DNA from: Cognatishimia activa | GTDB taxonomy: Bacteria > Pseudomonadota > Alphaproteobacteria > Rhodobacterales > Rhodobacteraceae | Direction: 5' to 3' | DNA length: 64,000 nt | Assembly (NCBI RefSeq): GCF_026016445.1 | Contig: NZ_CP096147.1 | Span: 1,214,501-1,278,500, forward strand | In this document: positions 40,317 through 49,967 of the stretch, piece by piece | Numbering within the stretch: the stretch's first letter is position 1 | Layout of the letters: each line of letters begins with the position of its first letter | Made by a program: the position numbers and the translations under genes | The notes under the pieces: generated by a model | Database searches by the model: none | What the model saw: only the letters and a program-made list of their open reading frames with translations | Told to the model about the DNA's origin: nothing

Positions 40317-42502
40317 CGCTGCCAAAGACATCGATATCAGCTTTGGCGATTGCGATTTTTGTCGCGGCAGCTCCGATTGAGCTCCACTCTCAAGCTGCGC
40401 AAGAAGATCAGGTGATCCTTGTCGCGGATTCTGTATTCCTGCGTGGTGACAATCTGTTAACGGCAGTAGGCAATATCGAAGCGATCTATGGCGAAACCAC
40501 ACTGACGGCCAGCAAGATCATCTACGATGGTCAGACCGACAAGGTCACTATAGAAGGGCCAATCGAAATCACGGATGCTTCCGGCACCCAGATTTTTGCT
40601 GAGTTTGCCGAGCTCGATGCCGACCTGCAAAACGGTCTGATCCAAAGTGCGCGTCTTGTCTTGGATGAGCAACTTCGGATTGAGGCCGACCAGCTTCAGC
40701 GGATCGAGGGCAAGGAATCTCGGCTGCTGAATGCAACAGCAACATCCTGCAAAACTTGTGAGGATGGCCAGCCACCACTTTGGCAAATCCGAGCGCGGCG
40801 CGTCACCCATGACCAGGAGGCGCAGCAACTTTTATTTGACGATGCGCAGTTCCGTTTGATGGATATCCCAGTGATGTATCTACCTCGGCTGCGCCTGCCA
40901 GACCCAACGGTTGAACGCATGTCAGGTTTTTTGATCCCAGGCATTCGGTCTCGTTCTCGCATCGGCCTTGGTGTGAAAATCCCCTATTTCATAGCCCTTA
41001 GCGATCACAGAGATCTGACCTTGACTCCGTTCATCGCTCAGAATTCTACAACATTAGAATGGCGTTATCGGCAAGCGTTCAAGCACGGCAAGCTGTCATT
41101 CAATGGTGCTGTATCAAAGGACTCCTTCAGCGGGTTTGGCACTCGTGCATTTGTTTTTGGCGAAGGTGAGTTTGATTTAAGAAACGACTATCAGCTGAGT
41201 TTTAATCTGCAGCAGGTTTCTGACTCCGCTTATCTGGCTGACTATAACTATTCGAGCCTTGACCGACTGATTAGCGACGTCACAATCTCACGCGTCAACC
41301 GTCAGGAAAATACACGATTGTCGATCACCAATTTCGACACAGTGCGAACCGGCGAAGACATCAATGTCATTCCGTCATGGGTGATCTCAGCACGTAAACA
41401 GAAACGATTTAGCCCGCAGCGCCTAGGTGGCGAAGCCTTTTGGGAGCTGGAAGCCCATAGCCATTATCGCGCGTCTGATGTGAACACGGATGTAAATGCA
41501 GATAAAGTCGTCGATGGTCGCGATGTCTCCCGCGTCAATGCAGAAATTGCTTGGCGCAAGGATTGGCTGACGCAGCAGGGTCTGGTGATTGGCACAGAGC
41601 TACGTGGCAACTTGGACGCGGTCTCCACACGTCAGGATGCCACCATATCCGACACAAACTATGTTGAGTTCACACCTGCGGCTTCCGTCAATCTTCGCTA
41701 TCCAATGATCAGCCGCGCCGCTGCGGATGCCACTTACATCTTTGAACCCATTGCTCAACTTGGTTGGAGCGGTGGCACACTGCGCGCCGGAACCACAGAT
41801 CAAATCGCGAATGACGAAAGCACACGGGTAGAGTTTGACGAAGGGAACCTGCTGTCGCTGTCACGCTTTCCATCCGATGACCGCAGGGAGCGTGGTCTGG
41901 TTGGCGCCTGGGGATTCAATTGGTCGCGATTTGCCGATGACTGGAACATGCATCTGACTTTGGGTCAGGTGGTGCGTACCGAAACCCATTCTGACTTTAG
42001 CTCCAGTTCGGGACTAGACGGCAAAGTCTCCGATTTCCTGGTTGCGACCAAGTTCGAAAACGCTTCCGGGATCGAAATTACTGCACGCGCACTGGTCGAC
42101 GGCATCAAAGGTCTGAGCAAGGCTGAAGCCCGGGGTGGCTGGTACAATGATCGTCTAGGCCTTAATGCCTCCTACATTTGGCTTGATGCCGACGACGATG
42201 AAGACCGGCTTTCAGACCTGTCTGAGCTTAACTTTGACGGCTCTTATCGCATCGGGCGTCATTGGACCGGTTTAGCGAACTGGCAATATGATATTGCCAG
42301 TGACGCCACGGCCCAGGCCGGACTTGGAATTGAATACCGCAACGAGTGCATTCGATCCAAATTTGAAGTTTCGCGTCGATTTACATCGTCGACTACGGTA
42401 CAACCGGCCACGGACTACAGCTTTACAGTTGAAATTCTGGGCTTTACGACAAGAACAAGCGACAAAAGCTACGCAAGAACATGTGAGCATTCGGCAGGGT
42501 GA
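40313..42502 (+). CDS. lptD: LPS assembly outer-membrane protein LptD
   Basis: The 729-residue protein has an N-terminal signal peptide, an OstA-like jellyroll domain (about 35-170; VGNIEAIYGETTLTASKIIYDG) and a large C-terminal beta-barrel (LRLPDPTVERMSGFLIPGIR onward). It inserts LPS into the outer leaflet with LptE. Cys pairs near residues 143-146 (TSCKTCEDG) and two late Cys (NECIRSKFE, ARTCEHSAG) could make the disulfides known to be needed in E. coli. I chose the ATG that overlaps the lptG stop. Confidence 0.93.
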   Translation: MTLPKTSISALAIAIFVAAAPIELHSQAAQEDQVILVADSVFLRGDNLLTAVGNIEAIYGETTLTASKIIYDGQTDKVTIEGPIEITDASGTQIFAEFAELDADLQNGLIQSARLVLDEQLRIEADQLQRIEGKESRLLNATATSCKTCEDGQPPLWQIRARRVTHDQEAQQLLFDDAQFRLMDIPVMYLPRLRLPDPTVERMSGFLIPGIRSRSRIGLGVKIPYFIALSDHRDLTLTPFIAQNSTTLEWRYRQAFKHGKLSFNGAVSKDSFSGFGTRAFVFGEGEFDLRNDYQLSFNLQQVSDSAYLADYNYSSLDRLISDVTISRVNRQENTRLSITNFDTVRTGEDINVIPSWVISARKQKRFSPQRLGGEAFWELEAHSHYRASDVNTDVNADKVVDGRDVSRVNAEIAWRKDWLTQQGLVIGTELRGNLDAVSTRQDATISDTNYVEFTPAASVNLRYPMISRAAADATYIFEPIAQLGWSGGTLRAGTTDQIANDESTRVEFDEGNLLSLSRFPSDDRRERGLVGAWGFNWSRFADDWNMHLTLGQVVRTETHSDFSSSSGLDGKVSDFLVATKFENASGIEITARALVDGIKGLSKAEARGGWYNDRLGLNASYIWLDADDDEDRLSDLSELNFDGSYRIGRHWTGLANWQYDIASDATAQAGLGIEYRNECIRSKFEVSRRFTSSTTVQPATDYSFTVEILGFTTRTSDKSYARTCEHSAG

Positions 42503-42503
42503 G

Positions 42504-43727
42504 ATGAAGATGAAACTAAAGTCCTATCTGATTGGAGCCGCAGCTGCAGGCGCATTCTGTTTGACCACTTTAAGCGTTTCAGCGCAGAGCCTCTTTAGCC
42601 CCGCGGCCACCGTGAATGAAGCCGTGGTCACCAACTACGAAGTGCAGCAGCGCGCTGCGTTTTATAAGGTGATCCGTCGTCTTGGAAACCTGGAGAAGAT
42701 TGCGCTGGAAGATCTCGTCGAGGATCGCTTGAAGGCGCAGGCCGCGCGTGAGCTGGGGATCGAGATTGATCCTGAACAGCTTGAAACCGGTATGAATGAG
42801 TTTGCAGGTCGTGCAAATCTCAAAACGGATCAATTTCTACAGGCCATCGCACAAGAAGGCGTGGAGCCGCGCACATTCCGTGAATTTGTGCGCAACGGCC
42901 TTTTGTGGCGCGGTGTAGTGCAGGCGCGTTTCCAAGGGCGTGTACAAATTTCCGAAGCAGAAATCGATGCTGCCCTCGGCAGCGCGGGCCAATCAGGACT
43001 GCGTGTTCTATTGTCTGAGATCATCATTCCTGTGACGCCGCAGACTGAAGATCAGGTGCTTGATTTGGCAAACCAGATCAGCGAGCTCACCAGCTATAAA
43101 GACTTCGCTGAAGCCGCGCGCCGGTTCTCTGCCGCGAATTCTCGTAACAACGATGGGCGTTTGGAATGGTTGCCACTCAGCCGCCTGCCCGGCCCGCTTC
43201 AACCTGTTATTCTGGAGCTAAAGCCTGGTGAAGTCTCTGCGCCGCTGGAACTGGAAGGTGCATTGGCGATCTTCCAGATGCGCGGCATCGAAGAGCTGCC
43301 AGTCAGTAGGCCTCAGATTGCTGCCATTGAGTACGGCGTTCTAAGACTCGCGGGCGGACGTAGCCCTGAAACACTGGCTCAAGCCGAAAACATTCGTCAG
43401 AGCATCGACACCTGTGACGACCTCTATGGTGTAAACTTCGGTGGCCCAGAGGAAGCCCTAACCGTAGAAGCGCGCCAGCCTTCAGACATTCCACGCTCCG
43501 TAGCTTTGGAACTTGCAAAGCTAGATCGTCACGAAGTTTCAACCGCCCTGACCAGCGAAGATGGTTCTCAGCTGCTCTTCATTATGATGTGTGGCCGCAC
43601 TTCCGCCATCAATGAGGAAGCCAGCCGCGATGACGTACTGAATGCCCTGCGCAACCGTCGTTTGAACTCTTATGCAGATGGCTATCTTGAGCAGCTTCGT
43701 GCAGATGCCACGATTGATATCAAATGA
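42504..43727 (+). CDS. surA: SurA-like periplasmic chaperone/peptidyl-prolyl isomerase
   Basis: The 407-residue protein has a signal peptide (MKMKLKSYLIGAAAAGAFC), a SurA N-domain (AVVTNYEVQQRAAFYKVI, VEDRLKAQAARELGIEID) and one recognisable parvulin domain (about 165-270; LSEIIIPVTPQTEDQVLDLA, WLPLSRLPGPLQPVI). E. coli SurA has two parvulin domains. It helps outer-membrane proteins such as LptD to fold. The open frame reaches back over lptD; AGGGTGAG directly before the ATG and the signal peptide fix the start 1 bp after lptD. Confidence 0.88.
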   Translation: MKMKLKSYLIGAAAAGAFCLTTLSVSAQSLFSPAATVNEAVVTNYEVQQRAAFYKVIRRLGNLEKIALEDLVEDRLKAQAARELGIEIDPEQLETGMNEFAGRANLKTDQFLQAIAQEGVEPRTFREFVRNGLLWRGVVQARFQGRVQISEAEIDAALGSAGQSGLRVLLSEIIIPVTPQTEDQVLDLANQISELTSYKDFAEAARRFSAANSRNNDGRLEWLPLSRLPGPLQPVILELKPGEVSAPLELEGALAIFQMRGIEELPVSRPQIAAIEYGVLRLAGGRSPETLAQAENIRQSIDTCDDLYGVNFGGPEEALTVEARQPSDIPRSVALELAKLDRHEVSTALTSEDGSQLLFIMMCGRTSAINEEASRDDVLNALRNRRLNSYADGYLEQLRADATIDIK

Positions 43728-44710
43728 ATGAAGCTCCAATAGCCCTGACTTGCGGCGAACCCGCTGGGGTGGGATTGGAATTGGCAGAAAAAGCATGGTC
43801 AGCTCTGAAAGATGAGCTGGCCTTCTTTTTGATTGCCGACCCTGCACATCTGCCCGGCTCTATCCCGACTCAAGTTATCAATTCGCCAGAAGATGCGCCC
43901 AGCGTCATGGCAAACGCCCTACCCGTTCTGGCGCATTCGTTTGACGGTAAATCCGTACCGGGTGTGCCTGACGCCAAAAATGCGCAAGGTGTGATCGATG
44001 TGATCGCAAGTGCAGTGGACTTGGCTATATCCGGGGCCGCGAGTGCCGTCTGCACTTCGCCCATTCACAAGAAGGCGCTAAAGGATGGCGCTGAGTTCCC
44101 GTTTCCAGGTCACACGGAATACCTCGCGCATTTGGCAGATGTAGATCAGGTTGTGATGATGCTGGCCTCTGATGAGTTGCGGGTCGTGCCCACCACCATT
44201 CACATAGCCTTGAAGGATGTGCCGGAGGCACTGACGCCTGAACTGATCAAAAGAACCATTGAAATCACCAACACCGATATGCAGCGCTACTTTGGTCTAT
44301 CTTTACCACGACTGGCTGTTGCTGGGTTAAACCCGCATGCTGGTGAGGGTGGTACCATGGGCGTTGAAGATCGAGATGTCATTGCACCAGTTCTCGATCG
44401 CCTGCGTGCAGATGGCTTTGATCTGAAAGGTCCGATGTCGGCAGACACGATGTTTCACGCCAGAGCGCGCCAATCTTATGATGCCGCCATCTGCATGTAT
44501 CACGATCAGGCTCTCATTCCGATCAAGACACTCGACTTTGATCGCGGTGTGAACGTCACACTTGGCCTGCCCTTCATCCGTACCTCACCCGATCACGGCA
44601 CCGCGTTTGATATAGCAGGCAAAGGACTTGCCAATCCAACAAGCACCATTGAAGCGCTCAGAATGGCAGCGAAAATGGCCAGGGCTCGCGAAAAAGCGGT
44701 TGTGACCTAA
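43724..44710 (+). CDS. pdxA: 4-hydroxythreonine-4-phosphate dehydrogenase
   Basis: The 328-residue PdxA acts in the DXP-dependent pyridoxal phosphate pathway. Metal-ligand histidines and surroundings are visible in [22 protein letters not shown] and [13 protein letters not shown]. Its ATG overlaps the surA stop by 4 bp. The lptD-surA-pdxA-rsmA order is the same as in E. coli. Confidence 0.95.
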   Translation: MNEAPIALTCGEPAGVGLELAEKAWSALKDELAFFLIADPAHLPGSIPTQVINSPEDAPSVMANALPVLAHSFDGKSVPGVPDAKNAQGVIDVIASAVDLAISGAASAVCTSPIHKKALKDGAEFPFPGHTEYLAHLADVDQVVMMLASDELRVVPTTIHIALKDVPEALTPELIKRTIEITNTDMQRYFGLSLPRLAVAGLNPHAGEGGTMGVEDRDVIAPVLDRLRADGFDLKGPMSADTMFHARARQSYDAAICMYHDQALIPIKTLDFDRGVNVTLGLPFIRTSPDHGTAFDIAGKGLANPTSTIEALRMAAKMARAREKAVVT

Positions 44711-44733
44711 AGGCTTTCGGATCAAAAGACCCT

Positions 44734-45576
44734 ATGGCAGCTATCGACAATCTTCCTCCGCTTCGCGATGTGATCGAGAAACACGGTCTTTCCGCTCGTA
44801 AATCCCTTGGTCAGAACTTCCTGCTTGATCTGAACTTGACCGCCAAAATCGCGCGGCAGGCGGGGGATTTGACAGCTTGTGATGTGCTGGAGATCGGCCC
44901 CGGTCCAGGTGGTCTCACAAGAGGTCTCCTTGCTGAAGGTGCGCGCCGCGTTCTTGCGATTGAAAAAGACGACCGCTGCATGCCTGCGCTTTCTGAAATT
45001 TCAGAGGCCTATCCAAATCGGCTTGAGGTCATAAACGGCGACGCGCTTGAGATAGACCCGCTTGGCCATCTGACCCAGCCCATCCGCGTTGCAGCAAACT
45101 TGCCATACAATGTGGGTACCGAACTCTTGGTGCGTTGGCTTACGCCGAAGGAATGGCCGCCGTTCTGGGAGAGCCTGACACTGATGTTCCAACGCGAAGT
45201 CGCAGAGCGCATCATCGCGAAGCCCGGCAGCAAGGCTTATGGTCGTTTGGCTATATTGTCCCAGTGGCGAGCTGACGCGCGGATTGTGCTCCACCTGCCA
45301 CCAGAAGCGTTTTCACCGCCACCAAAGGTTCACAGTGCTGTCGTTCATTTGAAGGCACTCGAAACACCGCGTTTTGAGGCGGATGCGGCAACTCTCTCTC
45401 GCGTCGTCGCAACAGCGTTTAATCAACGTCGCAAAATGCTTCGATCTTCTTTGAAATCGCTGACCCCTGACATCGAAGACAGGTTGGTCGCTGCAGGGAT
45501 TAAACCAACAGATCGCGCAGAGGTGGTTTCTTTGGAAGCCTTCTGCGCCCTGGCTCGTGAAATGGCGAAAAACTAA
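44734..45576 (+). CDS. rsmA: 16S rRNA dimethyladenosine transferase
   Basis: The 280-residue KsgA-type enzyme dimethylates A1518 and A1519 in helix 45 of 16S rRNA, a late 30S assembly step. The start of the SAM domain is [17 protein letters not shown], the glycine loop is [14 protein letters not shown] and the catalytic motif is NLPYNVGT. It is the last gene of the lpt-surA-pdxA run, and a strong terminator follows. Confidence 0.96.
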   Translation: MAAIDNLPPLRDVIEKHGLSARKSLGQNFLLDLNLTAKIARQAGDLTACDVLEIGPGPGGLTRGLLAEGARRVLAIEKDDRCMPALSEISEAYPNRLEVINGDALEIDPLGHLTQPIRVAANLPYNVGTELLVRWLTPKEWPPFWESLTLMFQREVAERIIAKPGSKAYGRLAILSQWRADARIVLHLPPEAFSPPPKVHSAVVHLKALETPRFEADAATLSRVVATAFNQRRKMLRSSLKSLTPDIEDRLVAAGIKPTDRAEVVSLEAFCALAREMAKN

Positions 45577-45597
45577 GCCCATCGTTCGCACAAAGAA

Positions 45598-45626
45598 AAA
45601 CCCGGGTCAGGCCCGGGTTTCTTTTA
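45598..45626. terminator. Bidirectional terminator between rsmA and the DUF4167 gene
   Basis: A perfect 9-bp stem AAACCCGGG / CCCGGGTTT with a 5-base loop (TCAGG) is followed by CTTTTATT on the plus strand. On the minus strand TTTTTCTTTG follows. It can end both convergent transcripts. Confidence 0.85.
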
Positions 45627-46235
45627 TTCTGCGGCTTTGGTTTCTTCCGCGTCAGGCTGTTCTGCCTTTGGCTTGCGAGTGCGCTTTGGCTTTGCGGGCG
45701 CTTCTTCCGCAGAGCCTTCAACATCGGCTGCAGGCTTACGAGGGCGTCTCGCGCGCTTTGGCTTTTCTGCGGCTTCAGGTGTTTCCACCAATCCGCTGCC
45801 AGCATCATCCCCAATCACATCAAGGCCAGCATCTGATGGTTGATCATCTGCGGGGGCAGCTTCAGCCTGTGGCGCAGGTTGATTGCTTTCGCGTTCTTGA
45901 CGCTCTGCACGTGCGGCACGCTCACGATCCCGCTCTGCTTGACGCTCGCGGTTCTGGCGCTCTTGCTCTTCACGACGCGCTTCCATTTCACGCTGAGCTT
46001 CTGACAACATGCGCAGATAATGCTCTGCGTGCTGTTGAAAGTTCTCGGCCGCGACACGGTCGTTGCCCAGTTGAGCATCGCGCGCCAACTGATTGTATTT
46101 ATCAATAATCTGCTGCGGAGTACCGCGCACTTTGCCTTCCGGTCCGTTACTGTCAAACACGCGGTTGACGATATTACCGGAGGGACGGTTGTTGCGGTTA
46201 TTCTTATTCCGCGAACGGGATTTCTGAGATCTCAT
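45624..46235 (-). CDS. DUF4167 protein, low-complexity C-terminus
   Basis: The protein begins with a basic, Asn-rich stretch (SRSRNKNNRNNRPSGN) and the conserved DUF4167 core (PQQIIDKYNQLARDAQLGNDRVAAENFQQHAEHYLR). A charged Glu/Arg-rich helix and an Ala/Pro/Lys tail follow. The function is unknown; the basic ends suggest nucleic-acid or ribosome contact (inference). The frame opens nine codons earlier at 46262; I prefer MRSQKSRSRNK because relatives start that way. Confidence 0.85.
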   Translation of the reverse strand: MRSQKSRSRNKNNRNNRPSGNIVNRVFDSNGPEGKVRGTPQQIIDKYNQLARDAQLGNDRVAAENFQQHAEHYLRMLSEAQREMEARREEQERQNRERQAERDRERAARAERQERESNQPAPQAEAAPADDQPSDAGLDVIGDDAGSGLVETPEAAEKPKRARRPRKPAADVEGSAEEAPAKPKRTRKPKAEQPDAEETKAAE

Positions 46236-46457
46236 GGTTTGGAAGTCCAGCCCTGGATTCATTACTTAAACGATGACCCGACTAGCAAATCTGCCTGAAA
46301 GCCTTGGTCACACTATTTTCGGCTTGGCGTTCAGCGGGACCGCCTTATGGCATCCACCGCATGAACTTATCCTGAGTACCCTTCCCAGAATGCGCTTACA
46401 AGGGGGGGTACCCAATATTTGTGAAAAAAATGCGTGTTAGCAGCCGTTTTTCGCGCA

Positions 46458-47294
46458 TTACCCTGTATTTATGGCTGAAACGACACGATCTCGACCATCT
46501 AGGTCGCTGATCACCATAACGTGGGTCAAACCTGCATCGCTGAAAATTTGAGCAACATCAGGGCCTTGCTTCCAACCAATCTCAACCAGAATACGCCCGC
46601 CATTGTTCAGATATTGCACTGCGCCATTGGCCAAAATGCGATAAGGTGCCAGCCCATCGCCACCCGGTGTCAGGGCCAAATGCGGATCATGCAGTGCCAC
46701 ATCTGGATCCAGATGCGCCATTTCTTCTTCGGTGATGTAAGGCGGATTTGAGAGGATCAGATCAAAGCGGCCCTCGATTTTTTCAAACCAATCAGACTGA
46801 ACCAATTCCAGCCGTTCTTGAACCGCGTGTGTCTTCGCATTCCGTCCTGTGACTTCCAAGCAAGGCTGGCTGACGTCGCTGCAAATCCCTTTGGCGGCAG
46901 ACCACTCTGCCAGCAAAGTCACCCCAATAATGCCGCTGCCACAACCCAAATCGATCAGACGTTTTGCAGGTGTCCCATTCAGCGCCTCGGCAATCAGAGT
47001 TTCCGTTTCAGGCCTTGGGTCCAGCACATCGGGCGTCACTTCAAAGTCCCGCCCCCAAAACACTCGGCGCCCCAAGATACGCGACACTGGTTCGCGTGCG
47101 GATCGCCGCGCTAAATATCCATGAAAAACCGACACCTGTTCAGTCGTTACAGGCCAGTCAGGTTCCAGCGTCAGACGCGCAACAGGTAGATCGATGGCTT
47201 CGGCAAGCAGTAGACGCGCATCCCGTTCTGGTCCTGGAACTCCTGCATCACGCAAAGCACGCGTCCCCTCCATGAGAACCTCACGCAGGATCAT
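46458..47294 (-). CDS. prmC: Release factor glutamine methyltransferase PrmC
   Basis: The 278-residue HemK-type enzyme methylates the GGQ glutamine of release factors. The SAM loop is LIDLGCGSGIIGVTLL and the active-site motif is LSNPPYITEEE. The first Met triplet of the frame is a GTG; the ATG at 47294 overlaps the prfA stop (TGATG), giving direct coupling to its substrate's gene. Confidence 0.95.
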   Translation of the reverse strand: MILREVLMEGTRALRDAGVPGPERDARLLLAEAIDLPVARLTLEPDWPVTTEQVSVFHGYLARRSAREPVSRILGRRVFWGRDFEVTPDVLDPRPETETLIAEALNGTPAKRLIDLGCGSGIIGVTLLAEWSAAKGICSDVSQPCLEVTGRNAKTHAVQERLELVQSDWFEKIEGRFDLILSNPPYITEEEMAHLDPDVALHDPHLALTPGGDGLAPYRILANGAVQYLNNGGRILVEIGWKQGPDVAQIFSDAGLTHVMVISDLDGRDRVVSAINTG

Positions 47295-48346
47295 CACTGC
47301 ATCTCTGCAAGCATCGCGGCCTGATCATCAGCTGTCAGCGCATCAACAATCTCATCGATGTCGCCCTGCATGACCTGATCAAGCTTATAGAGCGTCAGGT
47401 TGATACGGTGATCGGTCATGCGCCCTTGTGGGAAATTATAGGTCCGGATGCGTTCAGACCGATCCCCGGAGCCAACCTGCGATTTTCGATCAGCTGAACG
47501 TTCACTATCGATCCGTTGGCGTTCCATATCGTAAAGCCGCGTTTTTAAAACCTGCATCGCAATCTCGCGGTTGCGGTGCTGGGATTTCTCAGAAGACGTT
47601 ACAACGATACCCGACGGAAGGTGGGTGATGCGCACCGCAGAATCCGTTGTGTTCACGTGCTGCCCCCCGGCCCCAGAACTGCGCATGGTATCGATACGAA
47701 TGTCACCGGGGTTAATTTCGATGTCTACGTCATCCGCTTCAGGTAATACGGCAACGGTGGCCGCAGACGTGTGAATACGCCCACCGCTTTCAGTTGATGG
47801 AACTCGTTGCACCCGGTGAACGCCACTTTCGTATTTCAGACGTGCAAAGACGTTTTCGCCTTTGATATGGGCTACAACTTCTTTGATGCCGCCAAGTTCC
47901 GTGGCGCTTTCTTCGATGATCTCAAAGCTCCAGCCCCGCGCTTCGGAATAGCGCTGGTACATCCGTAGCAAATCGCCAGCAAACAGAGCTGCCTCATCGC
48001 CACCTGTGCCAGGGCGGATTTCGATCATTGCAGGACGCGCGTCCGCCGCATCTTTTGGTAGCAGTGCAATCTGCAGGTCTTTTTCAGCCTCTGGCAGACG
48101 CGATTTCAGCTCAGGCAGCTCTTCCTCTGCCAGCTCCCGCATATCGGGATCATCCATCATGGACTCAGCTTCCTCAAGATCAGCCAGCAGCTGCTTATAA
48201 GCCGCGATCTGTTCAACCACGGGCTTTAGCTCGGAATATTCTTTTGCCAACGCTGCAATATCTGCACCCGCTGCACCATCCGCCATCTGCGCTTCAAGAT
48301 ACTCAAAGCGTTGGGCAATCTGTTCTAGTCGTTCAAATGGAACCAT
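47294..48346 (-). CDS. prfA: Peptide chain release factor 1
   Basis: At 350 residues this is RF1, which reads UAA and UAG. The GGQ motif is in [18 protein letters not shown] and the upstream acidic motif in [19 protein letters not shown]. It is the first gene of the prfA-prmC pair. Confidence 0.97.
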   Translation of the reverse strand: MVPFERLEQIAQRFEYLEAQMADGAAGADIAALAKEYSELKPVVEQIAAYKQLLADLEEAESMMDDPDMRELAEEELPELKSRLPEAEKDLQIALLPKDAADARPAMIEIRPGTGGDEAALFAGDLLRMYQRYSEARGWSFEIIEESATELGGIKEVVAHIKGENVFARLKYESGVHRVQRVPSTESGGRIHTSAATVAVLPEADDVDIEINPGDIRIDTMRSSGAGGQHVNTTDSAVRITHLPSGIVVTSSEKSQHRNREIAMQVLKTRLYDMERQRIDSERSADRKSQVGSGDRSERIRTYNFPQGRMTDHRINLTLYKLDQVMQGDIDEIVDALTADDQAAMLAEMQ

Positions 48347-48407
48347 GGCGCTACCTTCCTGATCAGCGCAGTTTGGTCAAGGGGCGATCCTATGATAAAC
48401 TTATGCC

Positions 48408-48719
48408 ATGCAACGTTTCTGCGCTTTGATACTCGTGATTTTGATGGCCAGCCCTGCTGTTGCCGATGTGATCTCACCGAAAGGAAAGGTGATTGATTGC
48501 TATTGCACAGACAAAACCGGCGGTCGGGTTGAGCTCGGCGAGTACACCTGCCTAAGGGTTGATGGGCGATCCTTTATGGCTCAATGTCAGATGTCGCTGA
48601 ATGTTCCCATGTGGCGCGAGATTTCACCTGGATGCCTCAGTTCAGATGCCGGTGACCACATTGGAGGTCAAAGCGTTAATCCAACGATCCACGCGGGCAG
48701 CATTCACTCCCAAATATGA
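48408..48719 (+). CDS. Cys-rich secreted protein, unknown function
   Basis: The 103-residue protein has a signal peptide cut near SPAVA-D and five Cys in the mature part (31, 33, 48, 60 and 76), in a pattern CYCTD, GEYTCLRV, FMAQCQMSLNVPMW, SPGC. That is odd-numbered, so one thiol may be free. From about residue 78 the sequence reads through the 3' end of a DUF1499 gene on the other strand and looks unstructured, so the real protein may end soon after Cys76 and an original stop may be lost. Family not recognised. Confidence 0.65.
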   Translation: MQRFCALILVILMASPAVADVISPKGKVIDCYCTDKTGGRVELGEYTCLRVDGRSFMAQCQMSLNVPMWREISPGCLSSDAGDHIGGQSVNPTIHAGSIHSQI

Positions 48720-49058
48720 ACGTCCGAACACCGAGCGGGCATGGATAAGTAGATCACCGCCTTCGCGTTGAACAGTTGTGTAATCAGGAAATCCCCAAAA
48801 AAGCGATCTCGTGACATAAGTGACATGGCCTTCTTTTGGGTCACCCGCGGCAATTCGCTCCGCTACTCTTGCGAGGTAAGTTTGTGTAGACCTAGAATAT
48901 CGCCTTCTATTCGGCGCTTCACCCCTCCCGTTTGGGTTTCATCCATTGAAAATTCCAATCTCATATGAAGTTCTGCGATGTCTTGCGGTGTAAGCCGGAC
49001 ATAAAGCATCGCAGACAGAACAATTAGAACAGGAAAGGAAAGCAGAATTGATTTCACA
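48642..49058 (-). pseudogene. DUF1499 protein gene with a frameshift
   Basis: Two frames on the minus strand make up one DUF1499 protein. The N-terminal part starts at a GTG with GAGG ahead of it, encodes a membrane helix (LLSFPVLIVLSAMLYVRL) and runs to a TAG at 48863-48865. The C-terminal part, in the -1 phase, encodes EGHVTYVTRSLFWGFPDYTT and then GRSYLGVNAARVDRWINAL before a TGA. These are the family hallmarks. The phases join around 48866-48885. A one-base deletion, a sequencing error or -1 frameshifting would explain it; no clear slippery heptamer is seen. Confidence 0.75.
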
Positions 49059-49246
49059 ATAGCCTCAATTAGTGGCGATTTCCTGGCGCTTAAACATGTG
49101 GCTAGGCTGAGGCTCAATCATTATGTGACAGAGCAGGAACACCTGGCCGAGATATTAAGAAAATTAGTAGATTTGGCTGTTTCTTTTTTGTCTAAAACTT
49201 TAAAGCAGCGCGATAAATGCAATTACTTCCTCTGCTTAGGTAACAC

Positions 49247-49873
49247 ATGACCCACAAATTCGGTGCACTGGCCCTTTCGACCGTTTGCGCGATGACCATC
49301 GCCCATGCTGTTTCTGCAGGATCACTCGGCGATCCGGTGGTTGAAGCGCCGATTTCGACAGTTGCCGAAGAAACTTGGCAGGGCGTGCGTCTTGGTTTGA
49401 CTTACAATACCGAGATCGCCAGCAATACCTATGAGACCTCTGAAGATGTGCCCTTCATTAATGGCAGCAACGTCGGTTCAGATGACCTTGGTGGGTTCCT
49501 GGGGTATGACTTTCAGCGCGGAAACATTGTTTTCGGCGTAGAGCTTCAAACATTGCCTCGACAAAATCCGGTTCAAGGGAACCCGACACGCGTGCATGGA
49601 AACATGAATTCTGTTCGTGGCCGCATTGGCTACGCGACCGATACAACGCTGTTTTACGGATCCCTCGGTGCAGCGCGTAGCGATTTTGATGACGGCGGCA
49701 ATATGATGAAACTCAATGGCTATGTAGCCGGCATTGGCATCGAACGTAAGCTTGGTAAAAACAGTTTTGTCGGCTTTGCCGTTGATCACTTCGAACTGTC
49801 CGGAACGCGATCTGCGAATGCCGTGGACGCCAGCCACACAATCGCGCAACTGCGCATCGGCTTTCGCTTTTAA
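49247..49873 (+). CDS. Outer-membrane beta-barrel protein
   Basis: The 208-residue protein has a signal peptide (cut near AVSA-G) and an eight-strand barrel pattern of alternating residues typical of OmpA/OmpW-like porin-fold proteins: GVRLGLTYNTEIASN, LGGFLGYDFQRGNIVFGVELQ, SVRGRIGYATDTTLFYGSLG and the terminal strand AQLRIGFRF ending in Phe. It probably has a structural or adhesion role; no specific ligand can be named. It is transcribed alone, with TAGG about 7 bases before the ATG. Confidence 0.82.
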   Translation: MTHKFGALALSTVCAMTIAHAVSAGSLGDPVVEAPISTVAEETWQGVRLGLTYNTEIASNTYETSEDVPFINGSNVGSDDLGGFLGYDFQRGNIVFGVELQTLPRQNPVQGNPTRVHGNMNSVRGRIGYATDTTLFYGSLGAARSDFDDGGNMMKLNGYVAGIGIERKLGKNSFVGFAVDHFELSGTRSANAVDASHTIAQLRIGFRF

Positions 49874-49967
49874 TAGTGAAACCTTGGGTGCAAACAGGCG
49901 CCCGCCCGTTTCAATCCTGCTTGGCTTTGGTAAGGTGCCTTAACGAGTCACCTCTGGGGCCAAAGCA

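Noticed and set aside
46236-46457. Possible small gene between the DUF4167 gene and prmC
   Set aside because: No frame with a ribosome site; only a G-run (GGGGGGG) and AT-rich promoter-like sequence.
48768-48968. 66-residue plus-strand ORF
   Set aside because: It lies opposite the DUF1499 coding region, whose motifs are clear.
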